A stretch of 38,568 nt of DNA, from positions 1 to 38,568 of the forward strand of contig CACZDG010000016.1 in assembly GCA_902779865.1 (NCBI GenBank), read 5' to 3'. Of this stretch, positions 1 through 8,800 are shown in pieces. This DNA comes from an uncultured bacterium. Lineage in GTDB: Bacteria > Verrucomicrobiota > Kiritimatiellia > RFP12 > UBA1067. The notes below the pieces were generated by a model. It made no database searches, had not been told where the DNA came from, and worked only from the letters and a program-made list of their open reading frames with translations. The first letter of the stretch is position 1; each line of letters opens with the position of its first letter. Both the position numbers and the translations under genes were made by a program.

Positions 1-12
1 GTTTCGCCTACA

Positions 13-21
13 ATTATACCA
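13..21 (-). promoter_or_regulatory. Possible extended -10 promoter reading out of the left edge
   Basis: On the minus strand these bases read TGGTATAAT, the same extended -10 motif found before several genes in this window (1082, 20479, 26829 on the plus strand). No good -35 is visible 17 bp upstream. Transcription would leave the window to the left, so no gene can be assigned. Confidence 0.3.
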
Positions 22-53
22 TATCCGGCGTAGCCGCTGTCGTACTAATTTGA

Positions 54-237
54 TTGAAACTATGGTCATAATGACAGCAAACGACATCGGTAGGATGTGG
101 CGACCGAGCCGGTGGTTTGCAACCGCCGTAGGCTAGGATAGATCATGCAGTGGCACTACATCCCCAACGTCACGTGACATGTGACGGCTTTTCCTGATAA
201 GGGTGGGAGTCAATGCTCCAGTGGGAGGAAGATAAGT
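54..237. other. Gene-free stretch, left part
   Basis: No open frame here has a credible start, ribosome site or recognisable product. The only structure is a small inverted repeat, CGTCAC at 168-173 and GTGACG at 181-186 (7-nt loop, then gcTTTT), too weak to call a terminator with confidence. Confidence 0.4.
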
Positions 238-384
238 TAATATGGCACATTATTTATATTAATGTGGCACAGTATATAGTATATTGTGGCATATTATATA
301 TATTAATGTGCCACATTAATATATATATTGTGCCATAAAAATATAAATAATGTGCCACATTATGTTTATTAATATGCCATATTA
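238..384. repeat. AT-rich dyad array: seven TRTGGCAYA sites at exact 22-bp spacing
   Basis: Seven copies of a 9-bp near-palindrome (TRTG-G-CAYA or its complement) have their central triplets at 244, 266, 288, 310, 332, 354 and 376, exactly 22 bp apart. The first three read GGC and the last four GCC, so the block is one imperfect inverted repeat centred on base 311. Inter-site DNA is almost pure A/T in an otherwise GC-rich window. A 22-bp step is about two helical turns, so all sites lie on roughly one face of the DNA. This suggests a cooperative operator or iteron-like array, or a large cruciform-forming element. No gene lies within 300 bp on either side in this window. Function is inferred, not known. 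Confidence 0.75.
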
Positions 385-484
385 TTCTATTGCACTCCAA
401 ACGCGGATGGTCGAATGTCGTCGTAGTCATCTGCCCGTGATCCTCGGCGGCAGGGAGTGAATGCAGGCCAGGATGACAGTATGT

Positions 485-512
485 GTACGACGGCAAGCGT
501 ACGACAGCAAGG
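485..512 (+). repeat. 28-bp dispersed repeat, copy 1 (two 14-bp units)
   Basis: Two tandem 14-mers, GTACGACGGCAAGC then GTACGACAGCAAGG. Related dimers occur at 21981-22008 and 22862-22889, both inside SPFH protein genes. This copy is intergenic. Confidence 0.6.
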
Positions 513-620
513 AAAGGCAGTACACGGGGCTGAGAATGTGGAACGGAGTGTCCTGCGGCTTCTCTTCAAGGGAAACTAGCCAGCTTATTGGGGGTATTGG
601 ATTAGCGTCTTCCGTATGTT

Positions 621-644
621 GGGACGAGGCGTCCCGTTGAGCCG
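621..644 (+). repeat. GC-rich palindromic dispersed repeat
   Basis: GGGACG-agg-CGTCCC (621-635) followed by GTTGAGCCG. Close relatives lie at 901-922 and 2581-2604, before the ATGs of the LRR gene remnant and the giant LRR gene. It resembles a REP-type element: short, GC-rich, intergenic and palindromic. Confidence 0.55.
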
Positions 645-685
645 TGGCGGGGCAAGCCGCAATTCCCCAAAACCGAATTTTCCAC

Positions 686-714
686 TTGTTTTGAGCTGGG
701 GGATTTGGTATCAT
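686..714 (+). promoter_or_regulatory. Promoter upstream of the truncated LRR gene
   Basis: TTGTTT at 686-691, a 17-bp spacer, then TATCAT at 709-714 preceded by TTTGG. The extended -10 matches others in this window, notably the one before the RNA methyltransferase gene (15225). Transcription would start near 721, giving a leader of roughly 235 nt before the ATG at 958. It may be the original promoter of the LRR gene before the AlbA_2 gene came to lie between them. Confidence 0.5.
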
Positions 715-837
715 TATTGCCAATGACACGCCTTGAATGGCAGATTCCGCGTAGCGGTGAAGCGGAAGGGCGCACGCTCTTCCGAAGGGATGGTTTTGCA
801 GCTTCTGGAAGGCTGCGCTCCATGTGCGGGATGTTTT

Positions 838-858
838 CGGACGCACACAGTGCGTCCG
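838..858 (+). other. Strong hairpin in the leader
   Basis: A perfect 9-bp stem, CGGACGCAC and GTGCGTCCG, closes a 3-nt loop (ACA). No T-run follows, so it is not a typical intrinsic terminator. It lies between the promoter at 686-714 and the ORF remnant at 958 and could be an RNA structure or a REP-like palindrome. Confidence 0.4.
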
Positions 859-895
859 TCAGGACTGAGATGGTCGCGCTCCGTCGCGGCCGCAG

Positions 896-1080
896 GGTGG
901 GGCGAGGCGTCACGCCGAGCCGCAAACGAAAAACAACTTGAAAGGTAAAACGAAAATATGAAAGCGAAACTGATGATGATGGCTGCTGCAGTTGCCGTGG
1001 CGTTTGGCGCGTGGGCCGATACGGAAACGGTCGGCGGCTACACATGGACGTATCAAATCAGTGGCGACACGGCGGAGGTT
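896..1080 (+). repeat. Left direct repeat (5' end of LRR gene, copy A)
   Basis: This stretch repeats at 2577-2802: a GC-rich palindromic repeat, CCGCAAACGA, AACAACTTGAAAGG, the ATG and the first LRR-gene codons. Copy B has an extra stretch in the signal peptide. The copies flank the AlbA_2 gene. Similarity stops just after the codons for GDTAE, where the extended -10 of the AlbA_2 gene begins. Confidence 0.75.
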
Positions 1081-1089
1081 TTGGTATAA
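958..1089 (+). pseudogene. Truncated 5' remnant of a BspA-like LRR surface protein gene
   Basis: Starting from the ATG at 958 (GAAAGG 12 nt upstream) the frame encodes 43 residues: a signal peptide MKAKLMMM...AFGAWA, then the mature start TETVGGYTWTYQISGDTAEV, and stops at 1087. It is nearly the same as the N-terminus of the giant LRR protein (2641) and resembles the LRR protein at 13620, but no LRR follows. The stop codon lies inside the -10 box of the next gene. The gene was therefore cut by insertion or recombination that brought in the AlbA_2 gene. The remnant may still be transcribed from 686-714 but would yield only a short secreted peptide. Confidence 0.65.
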
Positions 1090-1090
1090 T
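1082..1090 (+). promoter_or_regulatory. Extended -10 promoter of the AlbA_2 gene
   Basis: TGG directly precedes a perfect TATAAT at 1085-1090. No -35 is visible. A start near 1097 leaves about 16 nt of leader carrying GAGGTGA (1103-1109) ahead of the TTG codon at 1113. Confidence 0.6.
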
Positions 1091-1112
1091 ATGCGGTGAA
1101 GCGAGGTGAAGA

Positions 1113-2567
1113 TTGCTGTTGAAGGACTACATAGGCGAGGCAACGGCGTACGACAAGAAGCTGATGCTTGAGCGCAAAGATCCTACGAGCTGGCTCAAGA
1201 GCGTGAGCGCGTTCGCCAACACGCAGAGCGGCAAGTTGCTGTTCGGCGTGGCGGACGACGGCACGCTTGTCGGCCTTGCCGATGCACAGGACGATTCCGA
1301 GTTCATAAGCGAAACCATCAAGATGCAGATGGACCCCGTGCCGGAGATTAACCTCTCGATCCATGAAGAGGACGGCAGGCAATTCGTGGTTGTCGAGATA
1401 AAGGCCGGCTCCGAGACGCCGTACTACACTTTAGTCAGGGGCCACCGCGATGCATACATCCGCATCGGCAACGAGAGCGTCAAGGCTAATGCAATTCAGT
1501 TGAAGCGGCTCGTTCTTAAGAGCGAGCGCCAATCGTGGGATTCTCTTACGTCAAAGCATCTGAGGAGTGAAGAATCCTTTGAAGTTCTGCGCTCGATCTA
1601 TCGCAAAAGGACACTGCACAAGTTTGAGGAAAACGATTTCGTGTCTTTTGGCCTTGTTGCTGGCGACGGACATCTTACGAACGCCGGTGCTCTTTTGGCC
1701 GATGGAGCTCCAATCCGGCATTCGCGGGTGTTCTGTACACGATGGAACGGTCTTACCAAAACGCATGGAACATTGGATGCGCTCGATGACGATGAATTCT
1801 CTGGCGGGCTTCTCACTCTCTTGGATGTGGCGAAGGATTTCGTGAAGATCAACTCGAAGTCGCCTTGGAAGAAGCTTAAGAACGGAGATGGCCGTGTCGA
1901 ATATCCGGAATATCCGGCTGACGCTGTCGAGGAGAGCATTGTCAACGCGCTTATTCATCGCGATTATCTCGAAATCGGCAGCGAAGTCCACATCGACATG
2001 TTCGACGACAGACTGGAAGTCTACTCGCCTGGCGGGATGCCAAGTGGGGAGCTGATACAGGATTTGGATGCGCATTATGTCCCATCGACCCGCAGAAACC
2101 CGGTGATAGCCGATCTCTTTCAACGGCTTGACTTAATGGAACGGCGTGGCAGCGGCTTTGGCAAGATAATTGATGCGTACAAGGCAGAAAGCGATAAACG
2201 ATGCATTGACGTCAAGCCGTTTTTCAGGTCCTCTGCAACGGCTTTCTTCGTGATTCTTCCAAATCTTAACTACAGCTTGAAAGCGGCTACGGCTACTACC
2301 GATACTATCACCGATACTATCACCGATACTATCACCGTCCAAGGGCTTGCAACTAGCAAGACTATCCCTGAAATCGTAGGCAAAGACACAGCTAAAGTAT
2401 ATCGTCTTATAAGCCTTGACAACCACATTACGGCGGAAAGAATTGCGGCAAGACTGCGCTTGAGCGTGGCGGGTGTTCGTTACCATCTCGCAAAAATAAA
2501 GAGCGCGAATCTAGTACGATATGTCGGCAATCCAAAGAAGGGTGGCCATTGGGAGGTCGTAAAGTGA
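1113..2567 (+). CDS. AlbA_2 (Schlafen-type) DNA-binding protein with ATPase-like and winged-helix domains
   Basis: A 484-residue protein. Residues about 10-125 match the AlbA_2 / Schlafen fold (LERKDPTSWLKSVSAFANTQ, then LLFGVADDGTLVGL). Residues about 265-370 match the HATPase_c_4 domain usual in this family (EESIVNALIHRDY, GSEVHIDMFDDRLEVYSPGG, RRNPVIADLF, ERRGSGFGKI). Residues about 420-480 look like a winged helix (ITAERIAARLRLSVAGVRYHLAKI). A linker at 396-408 carries TDTI repeats. Such proteins are usually annotated as transcriptional regulators or ATP-binding proteins; the target is unknown. The TTG start is chosen for GAGGTGA 3 nt upstream and the promoter at 1082-1090; a second TTG lies two codons on. 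Direct repeats of an LRR gene 5' end flank it, so it looks like an insertion between two copies and might influence the adjacent surface genes (inference). Confidence 0.85.
   Translation: MLLKDYIGEATAYDKKLMLERKDPTSWLKSVSAFANTQSGKLLFGVADDGTLVGLADAQDDSEFISETIKMQMDPVPEINLSIHEEDGRQFVVVEIKAGSETPYYTLVRGHRDAYIRIGNESVKANAIQLKRLVLKSERQSWDSLTSKHLRSEESFEVLRSIYRKRTLHKFEENDFVSFGLVAGDGHLTNAGALLADGAPIRHSRVFCTRWNGLTKTHGTLDALDDDEFSGGLLTLLDVAKDFVKINSKSPWKKLKNGDGRVEYPEYPADAVEESIVNALIHRDYLEIGSEVHIDMFDDRLEVYSPGGMPSGELIQDLDAHYVPSTRRNPVIADLFQRLDLMERRGSGFGKIIDAYKAESDKRCIDVKPFFRSSATAFFVILPNLNYSLKAATATTDTITDTITDTITVQGLATSKTIPEIVGKDTAKVYRLISLDNHITAERIAARLRLSVAGVRYHLAKIKSANLVRYVGNPKKGGHWEVVK
2298..2337 (+). repeat. 12-bp tandem repeat in the AlbA_2 gene
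   Basis: ACCGATACTATC occurs three times in a row (2298, 2310, 2322) plus a partial copy, encoding TDTI units in the linker between the ATPase-like and winged-helix domains. Being a multiple of three, copy-number change would alter linker length without a frameshift. Confidence 0.8.
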
Positions 2568-2576
2568 GACGGAAAT

Positions 2577-2802
2577 GGTGGGGCGAGGCGTCCCGCCGAG
2601 CCGCAAACGAATGAAACAACTTGAAAGGAAATATGAGAATATGAAAACGGAATTGATGATGATGGTAGGGACGGCTCGCCGAGCCGTCCGCAATATGGCG
2701 TTGTTTGTGGCGGTGGCCGTGGCGTTTGGCGCGTGGGCCGCGACGGAAACGGTCGGCGGCTACACGTGGACATACCAAATCAACGGCGACACGGCTGAGA
2801 TT
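2577..2802 (+). repeat. Right direct repeat (5' end of LRR gene, copy B)
   Basis: Partner of 896-1080. It spans the GC-rich repeat, the AACAACTTGAAAGG ribosome-site region, the ATG at 2641 and the N-terminal codons of the intact giant LRR gene. It differs mainly by an extra palindromic stretch at 2669-2689. Confidence 0.75.
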
Positions 2803-5800
2803 TACAATGGCAGTTATTCTGCCGCCATCTCGCCATCGCCTACTGGCGCCGTGACGATTCCATCCACGCTCGGCGGCAAGCCCGTTACGAGCATCGGGAG
2901 TTATGCGTTCCACGGTTGTAGCGGTCTTACGAGCGTGACGATCCCGGACTCTGTGACGAGCATAGCTTCTTCTGCTTTCTCCGGTTGCAGCGGCCTTACA
3001 AACGTGACGTTGCCAGGAAGGCTCTTGTCTGCGATTTCGTCTGATGGATGGACGTTACTTTCGACTGATACGGACGGCACGAAGGAATACCAATCGGCGT
3101 CAATCGGTAACAGCGCTTCCACTTACATGTCATTGACACTTACTGGCCCGTATGAATTTACATTCAGCTGGAAGGTGTCGAGCGAAAACAACTATGACTA
3201 TCTGCGCTGGTATCTTGACGGGACGGAGAATTCGAAGATCAGTGGAACAGGCGGCACATGGCAGACCGTTTCTGTATCCGTGCCTGTGGGCGAACATACG
3301 ATCAAGTGGACTTATTCTAAAGACAGCAGCGTAAGTAGTGGCAGTGATTGTGGTTGGGTGCGTATTCCAGAGATTACTTGGGGGCGGACGATGTCTGGTT
3401 TGTTCCCAGATTCTTACACCACGCTTCAATCGGTGACGTTGACTGGTACGACAATGGAAATACCCGCCTATGCGTTCTCCGGTTGCAGCGGTCTTACGAG
3501 CGTGACGATCCCGGACAGCGTGACGAGCATCGGGAGTTATGCGTTCTACAATTGCAGCGGCTTGACGAGTGTGACGATACCGGACAGCGTTACGAGCATC
3601 GGGTCTTATGCGTTCTCCGGTTGCAGCGGATTGATGGGTGTGACGATACCGGACAGCGTTACGAGCATCGGTAGTTCTGCGTTCTACAATTGCAGCGGGC
3701 TTACTAGCGTGGTGATACCGAACAGCGTGACGAACATCGGGGATAATGCGTTCTCCGGTTGTAGCGGGCTAACGAGCGTGACGATACCGCAGTATGTGTG
3801 TACTCGCCGTTTGTCCGATGTCTTTGCATCAAGTTATCAGTCTATAACTAACGTCGTGATTCTTGACGGTGTTACGAGCATCGGGAGTTCTGCGTTCTCT
3901 GGCTGCAGCGGCTTGACGAGTGTGACGATCCCGAACAGCGTTACGAGCATTGGTGATTCTGCGTTCTACAATTGCAGCGGCCTTACGAGCGTGGTAATCC
4001 CGAACGGCGTTACGAGCATTGGTGATTCTGCGTTCTCCGGTTGCAGCGGTCTTACGAGCGTGACGATTCCGAATAGCGTTACGAGCATTGGGAGTTCTGC
4101 GTTCTACAATTGTAGCGGTCTTACGAGCGTGGTAATCCCGAACGGCGTTACGAGCATTGGGAGTTCTGCGTTCTCCGGTTGCAGCGGGCTTGAGGAAATC
4201 ACGTTGCCATTCGTTGGTGCGCAGCGCGGCAACACTGGGTCGTCCAACTCTCTCTTCGGCTACATATTCGGCACGTCGTCCTACTCTGGCGGTACGCAGA
4301 CGCTTCAATACTATTCCTCATCCTCATCCTCATACTACTACATACCTTCCAATCTGAAGAAGGTTGTGATCACCGATGAAACAGTTATCGGCTATGGGGC
4401 CTTCTACAATTGCAGCGGCTTGACGAGTGTGACGATTCCCGACAGCGTGACAAGCATCGGTAGTTCTGCATTCTTCGGTTGCAGCGGGTTTACTAGCGTG
4501 ACGATCCCGCGGTATGTGTGTGATCGCCGCTTGTCTGATGTTTTTTCATCAAGTTATCAGTCTATAACTAACGTCGTGATTCTTTATGGCGTTACTAGCA
4601 TTGGATCTTCTGCGTTCTCCAGCTGCAGCGGCTTGACGAGTGTGACGATACCGAACAGCGTTACGAGCATCGGGAGTTCTGCGTTCTCCGGCTGCAGCGG
4701 CTTGACGAGTGTGACAATTCCAAACAGCGTTACGAGTATCGGTAGTTCTGCGTTCTCCGGTTGCAGCGGCTTGCTGTCAATATCGGTTGGTTCGGGGAAT
4801 GCCAATTACAAGTCAATAAATGGGTTATTGCTCTCAAAGGATGGGAAGTCTCTTATACAAGGAGTGAATGGCAATGTTACGATCCCGAACAGCGTTACGA
4901 GCATCGGAAGTTCTGCGTTCTCCGGTTGCAGCGGCTTGACGAGCGTTACGATCCCCGATTCCGTTACGAGCATCGGTAGTTCTGCGTTCTCCGGTTGCAG
5001 CGGCTTGACGAGCGTTACGATCCCCGATTCCGTTACGAGCATCGGTAGTTCTGCGTTCTCCTACTGCAGCGGCTTGACGAGTGTGACGATACCGAACAGC
5101 GTGACGAGCATCGGGAGTTCCGCGTTTTATGGGTGCAGTGGGCTTGAGGAAATCACGTTGCCATTCGTGGGTTCGCAGCGCGGCAACTCTGGATCGTCCA
5201 GCTCTCTCTTCGGTTACATATTCGGCACGTCGTCCTACTCTGGCGGTACGCAGACGCTTCAATATTATTCCTCATCCTCATCCTCATCCCACTACATACC
5301 TTCCAATCTGAAGAAGGTTGTGATCACCGATGAAACAGTTCTCGGATATGGGGCCTTCTACAATTGCAGCGGCTTGACGAGTGTGACAATACCGAACAGT
5401 GTGACGAGCATCGGGAGTTCTGCGTTCTCCGGCTGCAGCGGCTTGACGAGTGTGACGATTCCCGACAGCGTGACAAGCATCGGTAGTTCTGCATTCTCCG
5501 GTTGCAGCGGGTTTACTAGCGTGACGATCCCGCGGTATGTGTGTGATCGCCGCTTGTCTGATATTTTTTCATCAAGTTATCAGTCTATAACTAACGTCGT
5601 GATTCTTGATGGCGTTACTAGCATTGGATCTTCTGCGTTCTCCGGCTGCAGCGGCTTGACGAGTGTGACGATACCGAACAGTGTGACGAGCATCGGGAGT
5701 TCTGTGTTCTCCGACTGCAGCGGTTTGACGAGTGTGACGATACCGAACAGTGTGACGAGCATCGGGAGTTCTGCGTTCTCCGGCTGCAGCGGCTTGACGA

Positions 5801-8800
5801 GTGTGACGATACCGAACCGCGTTACGAGCATCGGGAGTTCTGCGTTTTCCGGTTGCAGCGGTCTTACGAGCGTGACGATTCCGAACAGCGTGACGAGCAT
5901 CGGGAGTTCTGCGTTCTCCGGCTGCAGTGGTCTTACGAGCGTGACGATTCCGAACAGCGTGACGAGCATCGGGAGTTCTGCGTTCTCCGGCTGCAGTGGT
6001 CTTGAGGAAATCACTTTGCCATTCGTGGGTGCGCAGCGCGGCAACACTGGGTCGTCTAACTCACTCTTCGGCTACATATTCGGCGCGTCGTCCTACTCTG
6101 GCGGTACGGAGACGTGTCAATATTATTCCTCATCATCATCCTCATACTACTACATACCTTCCAATCTGGAGAAGGTTGTGATCACCGATGAAACAGTTCT
6201 CGGCTATGGGGCCTTCTATAATTGCAGCGGCTTGACGGACATGACGATTCCGGGCAGCGTAACGCATGTTGAGAGGTCTGCATTCGTCGGCTGTAGCGGC
6301 TTGACGAGAATTGTGCTGGAGGAGGGGATACGGGAGTTGCCAGACGGGCTTTTCGACGGGTGCGACAACATAACGTCGGTGATATGGCCGTCCACGCTCG
6401 TGGAGTTCGGAATCGACGTCCTGCCTCCAAAGATTGTGGAGGCGCTCAATTATGACGAGAACGGCTTTGTCATATACAACAACTGGGTGCTGGACTATCA
6501 GGATCGAGATGCTTCGCTGGTCGTGATTCCGGAGAGCGTTGTAGGTATCGGGCGCGGCGCGTTCTTCGAGATGTTTGATCTTGAGATGGTTGCAATGCCC
6601 GAGTCGCTGAAGTGCATTGCGGCGGGGGCGTTCGAGGGATGCACGTATGTTCAGGAGTTTCAGTTCGGGTCCGGCATGCGGCATGTGGGCGCGTTGGCCT
6701 TCTGGGATTGCACTGCACTTCTGGACGTTTCGTTTGCTGACGGGTTGGAGCACATCGGCACCAACGCATTTGATGGCTGTTGGCAGATGTTGTCCGTACG
6801 GCTGCCGGTGACGGTCACGAACATCGGTGACAATGCGTTCATTGACTGCGAGAACCTGATGGGCGTGACCGTACCGACGCACGTGAAGACTATGAGCGAC
6901 CTCTTTCCCGCCGCCTATTCTCAGATTGAGTCGGTGGAGATCGCCGAAGGGGAGACGACGGTGATGGATGGCATGTTCGCCGGCTGCAGAAACCTGTCCG
7001 GGAATGCGATGCAGACGGACATGTCGATGCTCCTGCCGACGATCACAAACATCGGCGCGCGGGCGTTCCAGAACTGTACGTCGCTTACGGCAATGGCGTT
7101 GCCGGATAGCGTCGTAACGATGGGCGAGTCGGCGTTCGAGGGATGCTCGGGGCTGTGGAACGTGAAGCTTTCACGGAATCTGTCGGTGCTTTCCGCGAAA
7201 ACGTTCAACGGATGCTCCATGCTGGAGTCGATGGTGATTCCGTCAAGCGTCACAAACCTCGGCACGCGCTTCTTCAGCGGCAAGACATATTCCGGAAGCC
7301 AAAACGCGCTATACTATCTCTGCACCAACGCTCCGGCATGCGCCTCCGACGCCTATGCGGCGATTTCCAAAGGCGTCACCACCTACGTCTTGCAGAACTC
7401 TCGCGGATGGGACGGCCGGACTGGTTCACGCACGTTGCCGCAATCATGGAACAGCAATCCGATCAAATACTGGACGCCCGTCCAGTTCGACGTCTTGTTC
7501 AACGCAAATGGCGGCAGGTTCGATCTGCCTGGCGGATCGGCCTCGACTTGGGGCGAGCAGCAGATCAAAGACATGGGCTATGCCCTGCCTTCCACCGAGC
7601 CGGTGCGTCCGGGATGGGCGTTCGAGGGATGGTGGACTGAGGCTGCGGGTGGGGCGCAGGTGAAATATACGACGAAAGTGACGGCGACACGTCCGCACAC
7701 GCTTTATGCGCACTGGCGCTCGTTGGACGAGCGCATGACGGTTTCGTTCAACGCGAACGGCGGCACTGTTGTTTTGCCGGGCACGCAGGATTACGTGCCG
7801 GGACAGACATTCGGGCAGTTCCCCGTGCCGACGCGGCGCGGCTACACGTTCCAGGGATGGTGGACGGAGTCCGTGAACGGCATCCGCATGACGGAGGCGA
7901 CTGCGGTTCCGGCAGCGGACATGGAGTTGTTCGCGCACTGGGAGCCAATCACGTACTACGTGCGCTTCCACGCGAACGGCGGCACGGGGGCGGATGTGGA
8001 CCAGACGTTCGTCTTTGACGAGCGGCAGGCGCTGGACACGCACACGTTCACGCGGACTGGCTTCGCGTTTTCGGGGTGGGCCACCACGCCGAGCGGACAG
8101 GTGCGCTACGCCGAGAACGCCAGCGTAGTGAATCTCGAGGAAACGCAGGACACCGTCGTGGATCTGTATGCCGTGTGGTCTGGCGCTGGCTATTCCATAC
8201 GTTTCGACGCCAATGGCGGCGTTGGCTTCATCGACAACCAGACCATCGCGATCGGCGAGGTGCAGAACCTGTGGCCTTGTCTGTTCACGAGGGCGGGTTA
8301 CTCGTTTGTCGGATGGGCTAAGACCCCTACCGATGCGGCGGCTGGCGTTGTGTCGTACCTCGACTGCGCGGCCGTAAGGAATCTCGTGACTGACAATAGT
8401 TCTACGGTTCCGCTCTACGCGGTGTGGGCCGCCGCCACCCAGACGGTAAGGATTTCGTTCGATGCCAACGGCGGTAGCGTGTCGCCAGCTTTTTGGAACT
8501 GCGTGCCGGGGACGGCGGTTGAGGCGTTCCCGCTCCCGACGCGTCCAGGTTTCACGTTCCAGGGTTGGTACACTTCCGTTGACGGAGGTACGCGGAGGGA
8601 TTCAATTGCCCGCGTCGCGGCGGCGCAGACGTTTTACGCCCATTGGGTGCAGAACGGTTCCGAGCGGTTGCAGGAGATGTCATTCGCCGTGACCTTCAAC
8701 CCGAACGCAGGGGCGATAGGAAATGCGTCATACGCCTCCATCGTCGTCGAGTGGGGAAAACCCACGATGCAGGCTGGTGCGTCCGCAACTAAAACGACGC

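Larger units (their letters stand above)
385..685. other. Gene-free stretch with dispersed repeats
   Basis: Several short frames are open on both strands, but none has a credible start, ribosome site or protein-like composition. The stretch contains the 28-bp dispersed repeat at 485-512 and the palindrome at 621-635, described separately. I see no RNA gene. Confidence 0.4.

Noticed and set aside
3-53. C-terminal tail of a plus-strand gene (FAYNYTISGVAAVVLI, stop at 51)
   Set aside because: Only 16 codons are visible, and the same bases contain a minus-strand extended -10 box; it cannot be decided.
168-186. Intrinsic terminator (CGTCAC loop GTGACG, then TTTT)
   Set aside because: The stem is only 6 bp, the T-run is short and interrupted, and no upstream gene can be identified.
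238-384. CRISPR-like array
   Set aside because: The repeat core is only 9 bp, the AT spacers are low-complexity, orientation flips at the centre and no cas gene is present.
427-1045. Minus-strand open frames of about 140 codons
   Set aside because: They run across the palindromic repeats and the LRR gene remnant on the opposite strand, with no ribosome site and no protein-like motifs.
2575-2640. ATG at 2575 as the start of the giant LRR gene
   Set aside because: The 22 extra codons come from the dispersed repeat and leader; the paralogous remnant starts at the position equivalent to 2641.
3829-6047. Long minus-strand open frames across the LRR and B-repeat region
   Set aside because: They are mirror frames of a repetitive, stop-poor coding sequence, with repeat-derived content and no start signals.
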